30,539 bases of DNA from a virus, in IMG/VR virus record IMGVR_UViG_3300020202_000186, positions 1-30,539 of that record; one strand, given 5' to 3'. A program made the position numbers and the translations under genes. Under the pieces are notes generated by a model, which did no database searches, was not told where the DNA came from, and worked only from the letters and a program-made list of their open reading frames with translations. Positions within the stretch are counted from its first letter, which is position 1. Each line of letters starts with the position of its first letter. This document shows, piece by piece, positions 8,400 to 16,249 of this stretch.

Positions 8400-8618
8400 T
8401 CAGTCCTCGGTGGACTGGCGCGGGTTGTTCAGGCGCTGCAGTTGAAGCAGCGCGGCAATCTCACCGCGGATGCGCGCGGTGTCCTCGGCCGTGTTCGCCG
8501 GGCTGTCGTTGGTCTGGCGCAGCGTCGCGATGCGCTGCTCGAAGTGCGTCATGAGGCGCAGCCACAGCGCGGTGTTGCGCTCTTCCTGCGTCAGCGCAAA
8601 GGGTGCGCGGCGATCCAT
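8400..8618 (-). CDS. Small conserved protein between portal and scaffold, 72 aa
   Basis: The sequence MDRRAPFALTQEERNTALWL continues into a helix with MTHFEQRIATLRQTND and then RIRGEIAALLQLQRL. It is wholly alpha-helical, amphipathic and soluble. Short genes with an F(A/S)LTxEER opening are often found right after podovirus portal genes; their function is unknown to me. The start at 8618 follows the portal stop at 8622 closely. A head-assembly or connector helper is possible. This is the last gene before the terminator at 8300-8324. Confidence 0.7.
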   Translation of the reverse strand: MDRRAPFALTQEERNTALWLRLMTHFEQRIATLRQTNDSPANTAEDTARIRGEIAALLQLQRLNNPRQSTED

Positions 8619-8621
8619 GCG

Positions 8622-11015
8622 TCAGGCCTGGAAGGCTTGTCCCTCTGGCGCTCGACCTTCCGGCTCCACCTTCGGCGTGGCCACCTGCGGCCCCTTGCCG
8701 TCGGCGCCGGCCAGTTCCATCTGCGCCCGCAGTTCCATGGTCAGCTTGGCCAGGTCGACCTTCGCGTCGTCCAGGCTGATCTGCCGACGGTTTGCATGTT
8801 CCATCACCGCCAGTGCGGTGCGCTGCTCCAGCTCCGTCATGCGCTGCACGTGCTGCGCGGCGTCGCGGCGTTCCTGCGAGACGACGTGCGCGGTATCGCG
8901 GTCGGTGTCGACTCGGATCTTCTCGGCCATCAGGCTGTCGCGGCTCGCGGCGATGTTCTCGCGGCTCTTGGCGTTGATCTGGGCCACTGCAATCTCCGGC
9001 GGCGGTGGCACCGGCTGCTTCTTGCGCGCCTCGTACTCCTCGTCCGACATCATCAGGTCCGACGGGTTGATGCGCTTGATGCGGATCCAGGTCTTCGCGT
9101 ACTTGCGCTTGTCGAAGCCGAACTCCGGGTCCGACACCAGCGGGTGCAGCATCAGGATGGCCTGGTCCTGCAAGGCCTTCTCGATCAGGGCAATGCCGGC
9201 GTTTGCGTCCACCTGCATGTTGCTCTTCTCGTCGTCCGGCACATCAGGGTCCAGCAGCAGCATCTCGTAGTAGTCGGTCACGAGAGGGTTGGTGATGCCC
9301 TCGCACACGCTGTATCCCACGTCCCGCAGGAGCTGCATCGCGTTGGAGTCCTGGAGCTGCTGGCCACCGAAGGTGTCGGGCGTGCTCTTGCCGCTCTGGC
9401 CTTGCGTGACCAACGGAATGTTCGTCGTCTCCTCGGCGATGCGGAAGGCAAGCTCCACCCACAGCAGCATCTGAGGGGTGACGTTGGGCACCTGGAATGC
9501 CGACATCGCCGCCCGGATATCGAACGGGCCGGTGTGGTCCGGGTTCCGGCGCACGATCGTGTCAGGCACGATCGTCCAGGTGCTGTTGGGCCACTCGAGC
9601 ACTGTGTCGTCGATGCCGATGATGCTGCCGGCGCTCTTGGCCGCATTGCTCATTCCGGCGCGCACCGCGGCGTTCAACAGCTTCTGAGGGAAGGACAGTT
9701 GCTCGGCCACGCCGATGCCGGCCCAGTGCCCCGAGCGGCGGCGCCACGAGGCGGTGCGGTACGGGAACCGGCCGGACTGCTCCAGCGGGTTCAGCGTGAC
9801 CCGGATGGGCGTGTCGTTGACCATGGTCACGATAGAAAACACCATGTCGGTGTCCTTCGCGCCCTTGGCTTTCAGGCGCTCGGCCTCCTTCGGGTTGGCG
9901 AGGTTCAGCTCCTTGATCGTGATGCTGCCGTGGAAGTACCAGATCTCGAACTGGTTCTTCTTGCCGGTCACGGCGCCGCGCGGGTTGCCGGACTCGACCT
10001 TGTTCACGCGGTCGGGGCCTTCCTCCAGCACCTTGTCGATGGCCCACGGCAGGTAGAAGCGGCGCTGCTTGAGCTTGCCCAGTTTCCCGTAGCCCATGAA
10101 GTCGCGCTCGAAGAAGTAATCCCCGTCGTGGATGTCCTCGCCGCACGCCGGATCAGGGAACGCATTCCAAGGGTCAATCCAGCGATCGGCCGGCTGGGTC
10201 TTGCGCTCGACCTTGATGGCCATCTGCCCTTGACCCTTGCTCACGGCCATCGCGGTGCGCTCGTCAGGGAACGGACCCTTCAGCACCCCTACGCCCAGGC
10301 GCGCCATGTCGAACTCCACCTTGCGCATCTGCGCAGGGTGCTGGCACTCGACCATCCAATCGTGGATGCGCGTCTCGGCCTTTTCGGCCGACTCTTCGGC
10401 CATCTCGATCTGGTGCCGCGCCAGGTCGCCAACGGTCAGCGGCTTCGGCTCGGGCGGGGGCGGCATCGTGCCGTCCGGGCCCGGCTGCGGCATCTCGGCC
10501 TCGGTCGGCGCGCGCATCACCGGCTGACCGTCTGGGCCGGCGTATGGCGTTTCGTCGTCCTTCATGGCCACGGCATCCGGCACCGGCGTGGCCTTCATGC
10601 TGAAGGCCTTGCCGTCCACCGGGATGGTGATCTCGGACACCTTGGCCGCGCCCGCGTCGACGTAGCGGCTGGTGAGGCGCACGAAGCCCGTGCTCTGCGG
10701 ACGCTTCTTGTCCGTATCGCGCGTGAGGGAGCCCGACATGGCCGTGGGCTTGGTCCACACGTTGCCGCTCAGGCCACCTCGGAACTCGTGCCGGTTGGTG
10801 TCGTCGATCCCGTGGTATGCCTCTTCAGCGGCGGCCCAGGTGTCTTCGATGCCGGACTCTTTGCGGCCGTCGATCGCCTCTTTGCGCTTGGCGCAAATGA
10901 GGTTCGCGAAGGCAGCAAAGTCCTCTTCGTACCGCTGCTTCTCGTCTTTTTCTTCCTGCTCGCCTTGGCCGCTGTACGGCTCGTCGTCGGGCAGGCCTTG
11001 CGGCATCTGTGACAC
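8622..11015 (-). CDS. Portal protein, 797 aa
   Basis: The large size and the block order fit portals of short-tailed phages: an acidic N-terminus (residues 1-30), helical segments with FRGGLSGNVWTKPTAM near 80-95, a clip/stem region around residues 120-400 with FERDFMGYGKLGKLKQRRFY, then the wing region FPYRTASWRRRSGHWAGIGVAE and the conserved crown-side helices NVTPQMLLWVELAFRIAEET. The C-terminal 150 residues are a long charged coiled coil (MAEKIRVDTDRDTAHVV, RRDAAQHVQRMTELEQR) that could form the barrel. Portals form the dodecameric DNA channel used by terminase. GTG 11015 is the longest start; ATG 11006 (MPQG) has a better-spaced AGGTG and may be the true one. Confidence 0.9.
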   Translation of the reverse strand: MSQMPQGLPDDEPYSGQGEQEEKDEKQRYEEDFAAFANLICAKRKEAIDGRKESGIEDTWAAAEEAYHGIDDTNRHEFRGGLSGNVWTKPTAMSGSLTRDTDKKRPQSTGFVRLTSRYVDAGAAKVSEITIPVDGKAFSMKATPVPDAVAMKDDETPYAGPDGQPVMRAPTEAEMPQPGPDGTMPPPPEPKPLTVGDLARHQIEMAEESAEKAETRIHDWMVECQHPAQMRKVEFDMARLGVGVLKGPFPDERTAMAVSKGQGQMAIKVERKTQPADRWIDPWNAFPDPACGEDIHDGDYFFERDFMGYGKLGKLKQRRFYLPWAIDKVLEEGPDRVNKVESGNPRGAVTGKKNQFEIWYFHGSITIKELNLANPKEAERLKAKGAKDTDMVFSIVTMVNDTPIRVTLNPLEQSGRFPYRTASWRRRSGHWAGIGVAEQLSFPQKLLNAAVRAGMSNAAKSAGSIIGIDDTVLEWPNSTWTIVPDTIVRRNPDHTGPFDIRAAMSAFQVPNVTPQMLLWVELAFRIAEETTNIPLVTQGQSGKSTPDTFGGQQLQDSNAMQLLRDVGYSVCEGITNPLVTDYYEMLLLDPDVPDDEKSNMQVDANAGIALIEKALQDQAILMLHPLVSDPEFGFDKRKYAKTWIRIKRINPSDLMMSDEEYEARKKQPVPPPPEIAVAQINAKSRENIAASRDSLMAEKIRVDTDRDTAHVVSQERRDAAQHVQRMTELEQRTALAVMEHANRRQISLDDAKVDLAKLTMELRAQMELAGADGKGPQVATPKVEPEGRAPEGQAFQA

Positions 11016-11029
11016 CTAACGGGCCCTCG

Positions 11030-11671
11030 TCAGATCGGCTCTTCCTGCCACAGGAAGGACGCAGCCAGCGAGCCGGCGCCCGACACGGTGGACGTGTAGA
11101 TCGCGACGTAGCCACCGGGCGGGATGACCGGGTGACCTTCCATCTGCACGATGCGGCCGCCTTGCGGTGCCGTGGTGATCGCGCCCGTCAGACCCTCGCC
11201 GAAGACCTGGTACAGGTACGGCGTGCCCACCAGCGTCGCGGACAGCGCGCAGCGGCCGACACCGACGGCACCATCCAACTTGCACGAGGCGCCAGGCGAG
11301 GCGGCTGCCGATGCGGTCACGATGCCGGCGGCGGCATAGCCGGCCAACAGGCCGATGGTCGCAGCGGCGGGGAATGCCACGAGGAACGAATAGCCCACCT
11401 GTTCCAGCAGCAGGTTCTTGCCGCTGTTGGCCGGGTTGTAGAGGCACAAGCCGGTGTAGGTCGTGGCCAGGGCCACCGTGGTCACGCTGGGCGTGGCGCC
11501 ATTCGAGCCGTAGTACAGCGTGCCGCGGCGCGCTGCCTCGGCCATACGGCCCTGCATGTGCGCCGTGATCACTTGGCCTTGACGCCCCATGCGCGGGGCG
11601 GCTGGCAGGCCGTCAGGCATGTTGCTCGACGCGGAGATGCCAGCGCCAATGACGCCTTGAATCACGCTCAT
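11030..11671 (-). CDS. Putative virion protein between terminase and portal, 213 aa
   Basis: The sequence MSVIQGVIGAGISASSNMPDG is followed by a basic QGQVITAHMQGRMAEAARRG and an Ala/Gly-rich middle that is unusually hydrophobic (residues 90-125: VGYSFLVAFPAAATIGLLAG, AAGIVTASAAASPGASCK). The end, VIPPGGYVAIYTSTVSGAGS, has a beta-sandwich look. The hydrophobic stretch may be buried beta rather than membrane, since Gly and Ala dominate. It is placed between TerL and portal genes and separated from portal by 14 nt, so a virion role such as decoration or head fibre is plausible. No family recognised. Confidence 0.6.
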   Translation of the reverse strand: MSVIQGVIGAGISASSNMPDGLPAAPRMGRQGQVITAHMQGRMAEAARRGTLYYGSNGATPSVTTVALATTYTGLCLYNPANSGKNLLLEQVGYSFLVAFPAAATIGLLAGYAAAGIVTASAAASPGASCKLDGAVGVGRCALSATLVGTPYLYQVFGEGLTGAITTAPQGGRIVQMEGHPVIPPGGYVAIYTSTVSGAGSLAASFLWQEEPI

Positions 11672-11739
11672 GGTTCGTTCCTTCGTGCCCGGGTTACTGT
11701 TTTGCGACCGCCTGCGGGCTTCAGGCGATCAGGGTCTGG

Positions 11740-13230
11740 TCACACCGCGCCGAGGAGGCCGGTGGATGAATCGATGACGGATGGGGCGTCGATGCGCTCG
11801 CGCTTGCGCTTCTCTTGAACCTTGGCGTGGCGAAGCATCATCACGGCGTACCTGGTGGCATCCATCAGGTCGTCGACTTCCTTGACGATCTTTCCGTCCT
11901 CACGGTGGTAGAGCCGGAACTCTTCCCACCAGTCTTCGAGGTGCCGAGCAACCTTGAAGCGGCCGGACTGCATGCGCTCAAGCATGCTCATCAGACCAGC
12001 CTCTACCGAGTTGCCGCCTTGCCCTTCCTCTTGGCCTTTTTCTGGATCGGGCGCGTGCGTGGCCTTTGCGGGAAGCATGTTCACGCCCAGGTCGCGGTAC
12101 TGCTTGGACAGTCCTTCGCCCCCGCCCTTGTCGTGCGCCTCGCCGTCGTGCGGCCAGGCCATCGGAATCCACTTGCCCTTGCCGGTGAAGGTGAGCGAGT
12201 GGACGGCGGGCGTCTGCTCCTTCACGCGATAGGCGTCGTACAAGTGAACTGTGTCGGTGTCGCGGTCCCAGGCCAGCCACACGGCTGCTGTGGGATGCGT
12301 CCAGCCGAAGTCGATCGCAGCGATGCGCGGCCAGTGCGGAGGGATCTGAATCGAGTTCTCGGCGATCGCCTCGTCCGCGACGGGGAAGATGCGCCCGGAG
12401 CCGAGCGTCGGAATGCCCTTGATGCGCGCCTCGCGCTCGTGCGCCGGGTAGGTCGCCACGATCGCGGCCCGCTGCTCAGGCGTGTAGTGGCCAGCATCGT
12501 CGATGGTCATCTTCGTGACCACGGTGCCGGCCGGTTTCTCCATGATGAACCGTCGCACCACGTTGCTCATGCCTTTCAGCGGCGTGAAGGTCAGCGTCAC
12601 GATGCCTTGGCGGGCATTCGTTCGGGTCAGGCCCTCGAAGTAGATGTCCTCTGGCGGTTCCTCGTCGAACCACACGAAGTCCAGCGTCTCGCCTTGCCAG
12701 CGCTCGCGGCCCTGGTCGTAGGTCTTGATCGTGATGCGGCTGAATCCGGCCTGCACATCCCCGCCGCCGCCGTGGCGCACGAGGATGGTTTCCACCGCAT
12801 CGGACACACCGTGCGCCGCCCGCTTGATCTCGCTGATGGCGTTCTTCGGGATCGCGCCTGTACCCCACGCGCCAGGCTGGCCCAGCAGGATCCGCTGCAC
12901 CGTGTCGCGTGTGCTCTGCGAGGTCTCCGAGGCTGCCCAGCCGATGACTGGCTCATCGAACGCAGCGCCAGCCCACCAGTCCGGGTAGCGCCCGGTGAGG
13001 TGCATCGCATGCTCGAAGCCGGCGCTCCAGGTCTTTCCCACCTGGTTGCCGGCCATGAGAAGCCGCTCGCGCGTTGTCAGCGGGCCGCCGCTGAGGTGGA
13101 ACTCTCGCTGCTTCGGGTACGGCTGGTAGTCAGCGAGCTTGTTCTCGCCGAGAAGCCGGCGAACCTCAGTGTTGAGTGCTGCCAGCGTTTCCGGCGACAT
13201 GCCCGCCAGAAACGAGAGGTCCAAGGGCAT
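11740..13230 (-). CDS. terL: Terminase large subunit (ATPase/nuclease), 496 aa
   Basis: Motor and nuclease motifs are visible in order. A P-loop-type GNQVGKT lies at residues 61-67, a Walker B-type hydrophobic strand ending in acidic residues at 184-191 (DFVWFDEE), and a coupling-motif-like TFTPLKG at 214-220. The RNase H-like nuclease begins near residue 303 (AAIDFGWTHPTA, candidate metal ligand Asp307) and continues through AWPHDGEAHD (358-367) to the last acidic site, DDLMDATRYA (453-462, Asp457). The length is typical. It cuts concatemeric phage DNA and drives it into the prohead through the portal. ATG 13230 has AAGAGG eight nt upstream and sits inside the TerS end, a 65-nt overlap. Confidence 0.93.
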   Translation of the reverse strand: MPLDLSFLAGMSPETLAALNTEVRRLLGENKLADYQPYPKQREFHLSGGPLTTRERLLMAGNQVGKTWSAGFEHAMHLTGRYPDWWAGAAFDEPVIGWAASETSQSTRDTVQRILLGQPGAWGTGAIPKNAISEIKRAAHGVSDAVETILVRHGGGGDVQAGFSRITIKTYDQGRERWQGETLDFVWFDEEPPEDIYFEGLTRTNARQGIVTLTFTPLKGMSNVVRRFIMEKPAGTVVTKMTIDDAGHYTPEQRAAIVATYPAHEREARIKGIPTLGSGRIFPVADEAIAENSIQIPPHWPRIAAIDFGWTHPTAAVWLAWDRDTDTVHLYDAYRVKEQTPAVHSLTFTGKGKWIPMAWPHDGEAHDKGGGEGLSKQYRDLGVNMLPAKATHAPDPEKGQEEGQGGNSVEAGLMSMLERMQSGRFKVARHLEDWWEEFRLYHREDGKIVKEVDDLMDATRYAVMMLRHAKVQEKRKRERIDAPSVIDSSTGLLGAV

Positions 13231-13702
13231 CGCGCAGCCTCTTCAGGTCGTCGTGCGGCAGGGTGTCCAGCGGGCCGGTGCGCACTTCCTTGCGGTCGAC
13301 GAACATGCCCATCTCCTTGCCGATCAACTCCAGCGCCTTGTTTGCGGCCGCCAGGTTCTGCTTGTACTCGCCGGCTGGGTTGCCTTCCTCGTCATAAACC
13401 GGCTCGGCTTGCATGCCCATCTCGGTTACCTTGACCAGCTTTGAGAGCACCCACGCCTTGTCGATGGCGGCCGATTCGACCGCCTTGCTGACCGCTTTCT
13501 CGTGCTTTGCTTCCTTCTGCTGACGCAGGTAAGCAATGCGCTCGCAAACGTCAGCGTTGGTCAGCAGCCTGGCGGCGGATTGTTTGGCCCCGCCTTCGCT
13601 GTAGCCGGCCAGCACATAGGCGCGCGTGGCTGATTCGCCGTTGCTGACCAGTTGAGCAAAATGCTCATGCTTGGCGTTGCGAAGCGTTGCGTTCCCACTC
13701 AT
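13166..13702 (-). CDS. terS: Terminase small subunit, 178 aa
   Basis: An N-terminal helix-turn-helix-like region (residues 5-60: KHEHFAQLVSNGESATRAYV, then GYSEGGAKQSAARLLTNADV) is followed by the helical linker RIAYLRQQKEAKHEKAVSKA. That is the layout of the terminase_2-type small subunits that recognise phage DNA. The C-terminal part (AAANKALELIGKEMGMFVDR) is the oligomerisation/TerL-contact region in relatives. It lies directly upstream of TerL and overlaps it by 65 nt in another frame, a coupling likely to fix their ratio. The DNA site it binds (cos or pac) cannot be located by eye. Confidence 0.85.
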   Translation of the reverse strand: MSGNATLRNAKHEHFAQLVSNGESATRAYVLAGYSEGGAKQSAARLLTNADVCERIAYLRQQKEAKHEKAVSKAVESAAIDKAWVLSKLVKVTEMGMQAEPVYDEEGNPAGEYKQNLAAANKALELIGKEMGMFVDRKEVRTGPLDTLPHDDLKRLRDALGPLVSGGHVAGNAGSTQH

Positions 13703-13716
13703 CGCCTAGGCCCGCC

Positions 13717-14016
13717 TCAGTGCGGGATCGCGTGCGCCCCGTCGCCCTCACGAGTGCCGAACATCGGCTCGGCTGAACCGTCTTCGATGGCCTTGCGCTC
13801 GGCGGCGGCGATGTTGTCGTAAAGGCGGCCGACAGTGACGGCGGTGGGGAGCGGTTCGCTGTCGGGCACCTTGGGGGCGATGCTCTCCAACTCCTTGATG
13901 GCGCGCCGCATGAGCTGGTGGGCGCGGCTGTTCTCGTCGAACTCACCCTCCCAGGACACGTGCACTTTGATGGCGGGGTCGGCTTCGTCCGACAGCATCA
14001 GGATGGCGTGGGCCAT
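13717..14016 (-). CDS. Hypothetical protein, 99 aa, upstream of terminase
   Basis: ATG 14016 has AAGGA 8 nt upstream; the longer open frame to 14400 is an artefact of reading opposite the next gene. The protein MAHAILMLSDEADPAIKVHV has a short beta-rich start, then SWEGEFDENSRAHQLMRRAIKELESI, a helix, and a Gly/acidic tail. It is soluble. Phage proteins with a similar 'H(V)xWEGEFDxxSxAH(Q)L' core are known from genome annotations, but I know no function. It lies between the lysis cassette and TerS. Confidence 0.65.
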   Translation of the reverse strand: MAHAILMLSDEADPAIKVHVSWEGEFDENSRAHQLMRRAIKELESIAPKVPDSEPLPTAVTVGRLYDNIAAAERKAIEDGSAEPMFGTREGDGAHAIPH

Positions 14017-14032
14017 TGTGGGATTCCTTGGG

Positions 14033-14605
14033 TCAGCGCCGGATCTGCACAGGACCGACCTTGGCGTCGCCTTGGCGGGGCTTAAGCACGACGCGCGGAG
14101 GCGGCGGGGCGTTGGGATCGACCTTGTACGCGCAGCCCGACAGCACCGGCTCCTCCGACCAGGTGCCGCGCACGCAGCGATACGTGGCGCGGCCGATGGT
14201 GTTGCCGAAGTCGTCTTGCAACTCCTGCTGACCGCCGTGAGGCGCCTTCTGGAGGATGTGCTTCGCCGGGTCGAGCGGCGTGCCGGGCGGGATGCTGTTG
14301 CACATGTCGCCGAACGGGCCGCCCCACTGCCGGTGACGCTGCTCAGGCAGGCAGCCTTGCTCCTCGGGCTCCGGAGGCTGGCAGTGCAGCCACACCCCAC
14401 CCTCCCCGAGCATCATCCCCGTGCACTTGTTCTCGGTGGCATCGCTGCCCCGGATCTGCTCGGTCTTGTCTCGGGACAGGCCGATGGTCCCCTCGGGCGG
14501 GTTGCAGGCGCCGATCTGGGCGGCCGCCGGGCCCACAGCAAAGAGGATGAGCAGCGCCGCGATCGCCAGGGCGAAGTCGATGATGCGGCTGAAGGTTGCG
14601 TTCAT
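14033..14605 (-). CDS. Secreted Cys-rich protein of the lysis cassette, 190 aa
   Basis: ATG 14605 has GAAGGA about eight nt upstream, giving an independent start. Residues 1-30 form a signal peptide or anchor (short N-region, hydrophobic FALAIAALLILFAVGPAAAQ; possible cleavage near residue 29-30). The mature part has seven Cys (34, 61, 75, 85, 102, 144, 158), a Pro-rich end (PNAPPPPR) and RATYRCVRGTWSEEPVLSGC (139-158), a spacing reminiscent of extracellular disulfide modules. A periplasmic or membrane-exposed role is likely; what it does in lysis is unknown. The frame is open upstream into Rz1 without any stop, see the Rz1 entry. It ends 16 nt before the 99-aa gene. Confidence 0.65.
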   Translation of the reverse strand: MNATFSRIIDFALAIAALLILFAVGPAAAQIGACNPPEGTIGLSRDKTEQIRGSDATENKCTGMMLGEGGVWLHCQPPEPEEQGCLPEQRHRQWGGPFGDMCNSIPPGTPLDPAKHILQKAPHGGQQELQDDFGNTIGRATYRCVRGTWSEEPVLSGCAYKVDPNAPPPPRVVLKPRQGDAKVGPVQIRR

Positions 14606-14878
14606 TGGTCGTCCTTCACTTGGGCCAGGCGCTGCGCAGTGCGCGAACGTCGGCAGCGAGATCTGCAGCAGTGCCGATGCACGCTGCATGAGCAGACAGT
14701 GCCTCGTCCAAAGCTCGTCCGAGCTTGGCGGCTCGCTCACTGGAGGCGAGGCCGGGATCGCCGGGGGCGCCACCGTCACCGGCGGCGTAGGCTTCGAGCT
14801 GGATGCGCAGCCGGTCACGATCACCAGCGATGTCAGCAACAGCGCGCGCATTGCGCTGGCGCTCCTTGGCTTGTGCAT
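14606..14878 (-). CDS. Rz1-like outer-membrane spanin lipoprotein, no own stop (91 aa to junction)
   Basis: Inside Rz in another frame, ATG 14878 has AGGAGG spaced 6 nt upstream. It encodes MHKPRSASAMRALLLTSLVI followed by VTGC: a lipoprotein signal with the lipobox Cys at residue 24. The mature part is Pro/Ser-rich (KPTPPVTVAPPAIPASPPVS) as Rz1 proteins are. That matches the o-spanin that pairs with Rz to fuse inner and outer membranes at lysis. Unusually, no stop codon occurs before ATG 14605 of the Cys-rich gene. Translation from 14878 would therefore continue in frame to 14033, giving a 281-residue fusion. I end the feature at the junction; the real product may be the fusion. Confidence 0.7.
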
Positions 14879-15110
14879 GTGTGGCCTCCTGGGCCATGCG
14901 GGCGAATTCCTGTTCGACGGCGCGGTGCTTGGCCTGGGCATCGGCCGCAGCGCTGATGAGCGTGGCGCGCTCGTCGTCCCATGCGGCTTGCACTTCGGCG
15001 CGGCCGTCGTCCTCGCGCTTCTCGCCCCAGGCCCATAGGCCGATGAGGATCACGAGGATGGCCCCGCCGATCAGCAGCAGGCGCGGCGAAAGGATGGGGT
15101 ACGGGATCAC
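14616..15110 (-). CDS. Rz-like inner-membrane spanin, 164 aa
   Basis: GTG 15110 is the start, overlapping the upstream stop by 4 nt (GTGA). Residues 8-29 form a single membrane anchor (SPRLLLIGGAILVILIGLWA) with the short tail inside and the rest in the periplasm. Residues 30-115 are a charged coiled coil (AEVQAAWDDERATLISAAAD, KERQRNARAVADIAGDRDRL). This is the i-spanin layout; the nested Rz1 frame in 14606-14878 confirms it. The C-terminal third contains a loop rich in Gly (AAGDGGAPGDPGLASSERAA) and two helices. Function: with Rz1 it disrupts the outer membrane in the last lysis step. Confidence 0.85.
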   Translation of the reverse strand: MIPYPILSPRLLLIGGAILVILIGLWAWGEKREDDGRAEVQAAWDDERATLISAAADAQAKHRAVEQEFARMAQEATHAQAKERQRNARAVADIAGDRDRLRIQLEAYAAGDGGAPGDPGLASSERAAKLGRALDEALSAHAACIGTAADLAADVRALRSAWPK

Positions 15111-15382
15111 GTGTTGGTCGGCGGCTTGATCATGCGACGGTGCCCGCGCGCCACGCGGCCGTCAGCCATGACGATAAAGACGTTGCCGTCGTCGTCCTCG
15201 GCCCAGCAACCTTCGGAGGTCGCGCCAGCCGGCGCCACCATCACGACACGCTGCGCGCCTTCAGGGCAACTCGCTTGCTCGTCGCAGAACTCGATGCGGA
15301 TCGAGCCAGCTTGGCCGACACCGATCAATGCCGCGGCTGCTGGCCCGGCGATGAACATCAGGACCAGAAGCAGCAGACGCAT
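15107..15382 (-). CDS. Small secreted protein in the lysis cassette, 91 aa
   Basis: ATG 15382 has GAGGT about eight nt upstream and begins a clear signal peptide, MRLLLLVLMFIAGPAAAALI, with a likely cut after residue 17 or 18. The mature part has three Cys (33, 39, 59), a beta-rich core (GSIRIEFCDEQASCPEGAQR, VVMVAP) and an acidic turn (WAEDDDGNVFIVMADGRVAR), then a basic C-terminus. It overlaps Rz by 4 nt and lies 16 nt after the endopeptidase stop. A periplasmic helper of lysis or an envelope modifier is possible. I recall similar small proteins beside M15 endopeptidases, with no known role. Confidence 0.65.
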   Translation of the reverse strand: MRLLLLVLMFIAGPAAAALIGVGQAGSIRIEFCDEQASCPEGAQRVVMVAPAGATSEGCWAEDDDGNVFIVMADGRVARGHRRMIKPPTNT

Positions 15383-15398
15383 GGCGATTACCTCGACA

Positions 15399-15818
15399 TC
15401 AGGGCCAAAAAACGCGCGCCCCACTGCGTGGGCTTTTGGTCTGAACGTGCAGCCAGCCTTTGGTTTTGGCTGGCGCTTCCATCCACAGCCCGAGGTCGCG
15501 CAGCACCGTGTTGGCGCTGGTCTCGGCCCAGGCGGCCAGGTAGCCTTTCGGGTCGTGCAGGTCGCACGCCTCGCCTGTCATGTGCAGGCTGCGACTGGCC
15601 GCACCCGCGGTGGCAGCGTTCACGCTCGGCGGACGCCAGCCGCTGTTCACCAGCGTGCCGTCGGGGCGCGGAATGATCGGAACGCCGGCCCCCTTGGCCA
15701 GGGCCAGGAGCTTGTTGACGATCTCGACCGTGCGTGACGCATTGCGCAGGATGTCGGGCGTGCATTCGAGGGCGTGGGAGACATCCCTGCCCATCATGAA
15801 TTCAGCCCGATCGATCAC
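15399..15818 (-). CDS. M15 (VanY-type) endopeptidase endolysin, 139 aa
   Basis: GTG 15818 overlaps the holin stop by 4 nt (GTGA) and gives MIDRAEFMMGRDVSHALECT, the family opening. The metal ligands of the M15 peptidase fold are visible: His79 in SLHMTGEACDLHD, Asp86 in the same run, and His124 in KGWLHVQ; SGWRPPSVNAATAGA precedes them. It would cut the D-Ala side of peptidoglycan cross-links or stems. It has no signal peptide, so it needs the holin to reach the wall. The order holin-endolysin-spanins is standard. Length about 140 residues is typical for the single-domain phage type. Confidence 0.9.
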   Translation of the reverse strand: MIDRAEFMMGRDVSHALECTPDILRNASRTVEIVNKLLALAKGAGVPIIPRPDGTLVNSGWRPPSVNAATAGAASRSLHMTGEACDLHDPKGYLAAWAETSANTVLRDLGLWMEAPAKTKGWLHVQTKSPRSGARVFWP

Positions 15819-16210
15819 GGCGCCGCATCCTTGAGCTGCTTGCGCACCTCGCTGGCGATCTCCACAAAGTCCCGGTCCTTGCGCCGCTCCAGGTAGGTGA
15901 AGAGCCACCTCACCACCGCCCAGGCCGGCAGGCCGCAGGCAAAGACCAAGCCGAGCACTCCAGCCAGACCGACGTAGGAGTCCATCCATGCATGCAAGCC
16001 GAAGTGCTGCACCACAGCGGCACCGCCGCAGATGCTGCCCACGACCGTAGACACGAGACCGACGGTCCATTCCTTCGCGCTGCGCGGCGTCATCATGCAC
16101 ATGACGACCAGCGCGGCCAAGCCAGCACCACCAGCGGCAAAGCCGGCAGCGCCACCAGCCAGCTTCCAGCCAGCCACAGCGCCCGCGGCGCTCGATGCGG
16201 GTTCGGTCAT
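15815..16210 (-). CDS. Holin-like membrane protein, 131 aa
   Basis: ATG 16210 is favoured over 16216 because AGGGA lies 9 nt upstream. Hydrophobic segments can be drawn at residues 13-37 (GAVAGWKLAGGAAGFAAGGA), 48-66 and 79-101 (VGLAGVLGLVFACGLPAWAV), and the end is a charged tail (ERRKDRDFVEIASEVRKQLK). The Gly/Ala-rich first helix and charged tail fit phage holins, but the exact class is not clear. It precedes the endopeptidase and overlaps it by 4 nt. It would form lesions that release the endolysin. Separated from the terminator at 16250-16276 by about 40 nt. Confidence 0.75.
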   Translation of the reverse strand: MTEPASSAAGAVAGWKLAGGAAGFAAGGAGLAALVVMCMMTPRSAKEWTVGLVSTVVGSICGGAAVVQHFGLHAWMDSYVGLAGVLGLVFACGLPAWAVVRWLFTYLERRKDRDFVEIASEVRKQLKDAAP

Positions 16211-16249
16211 CTGCATGATTCCCTGCGGGTGAATGGCACCACGAAATGC

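Noticed and set aside
5260-8554. Other long plus-strand frames over the head genes
   Set aside because: They lie opposite the capsid, scaffold and decoration-type genes, whose products are recognisable; composition is that of antisense shadows.
8007-11012. A 1001-codon plus-strand open frame opposite the portal and scaffold genes
   Set aside because: It is Arg/His/Val/Leu-rich with no domain, no ribosome site, and mirrors GC-rich coding on the other strand.
11709-11727. Hairpin CGCCTG/CAGGCG between TerL and the 213-aa gene
   Set aside because: No T tract follows on either strand and the stem is only 6 bp, so it is not called a terminator.
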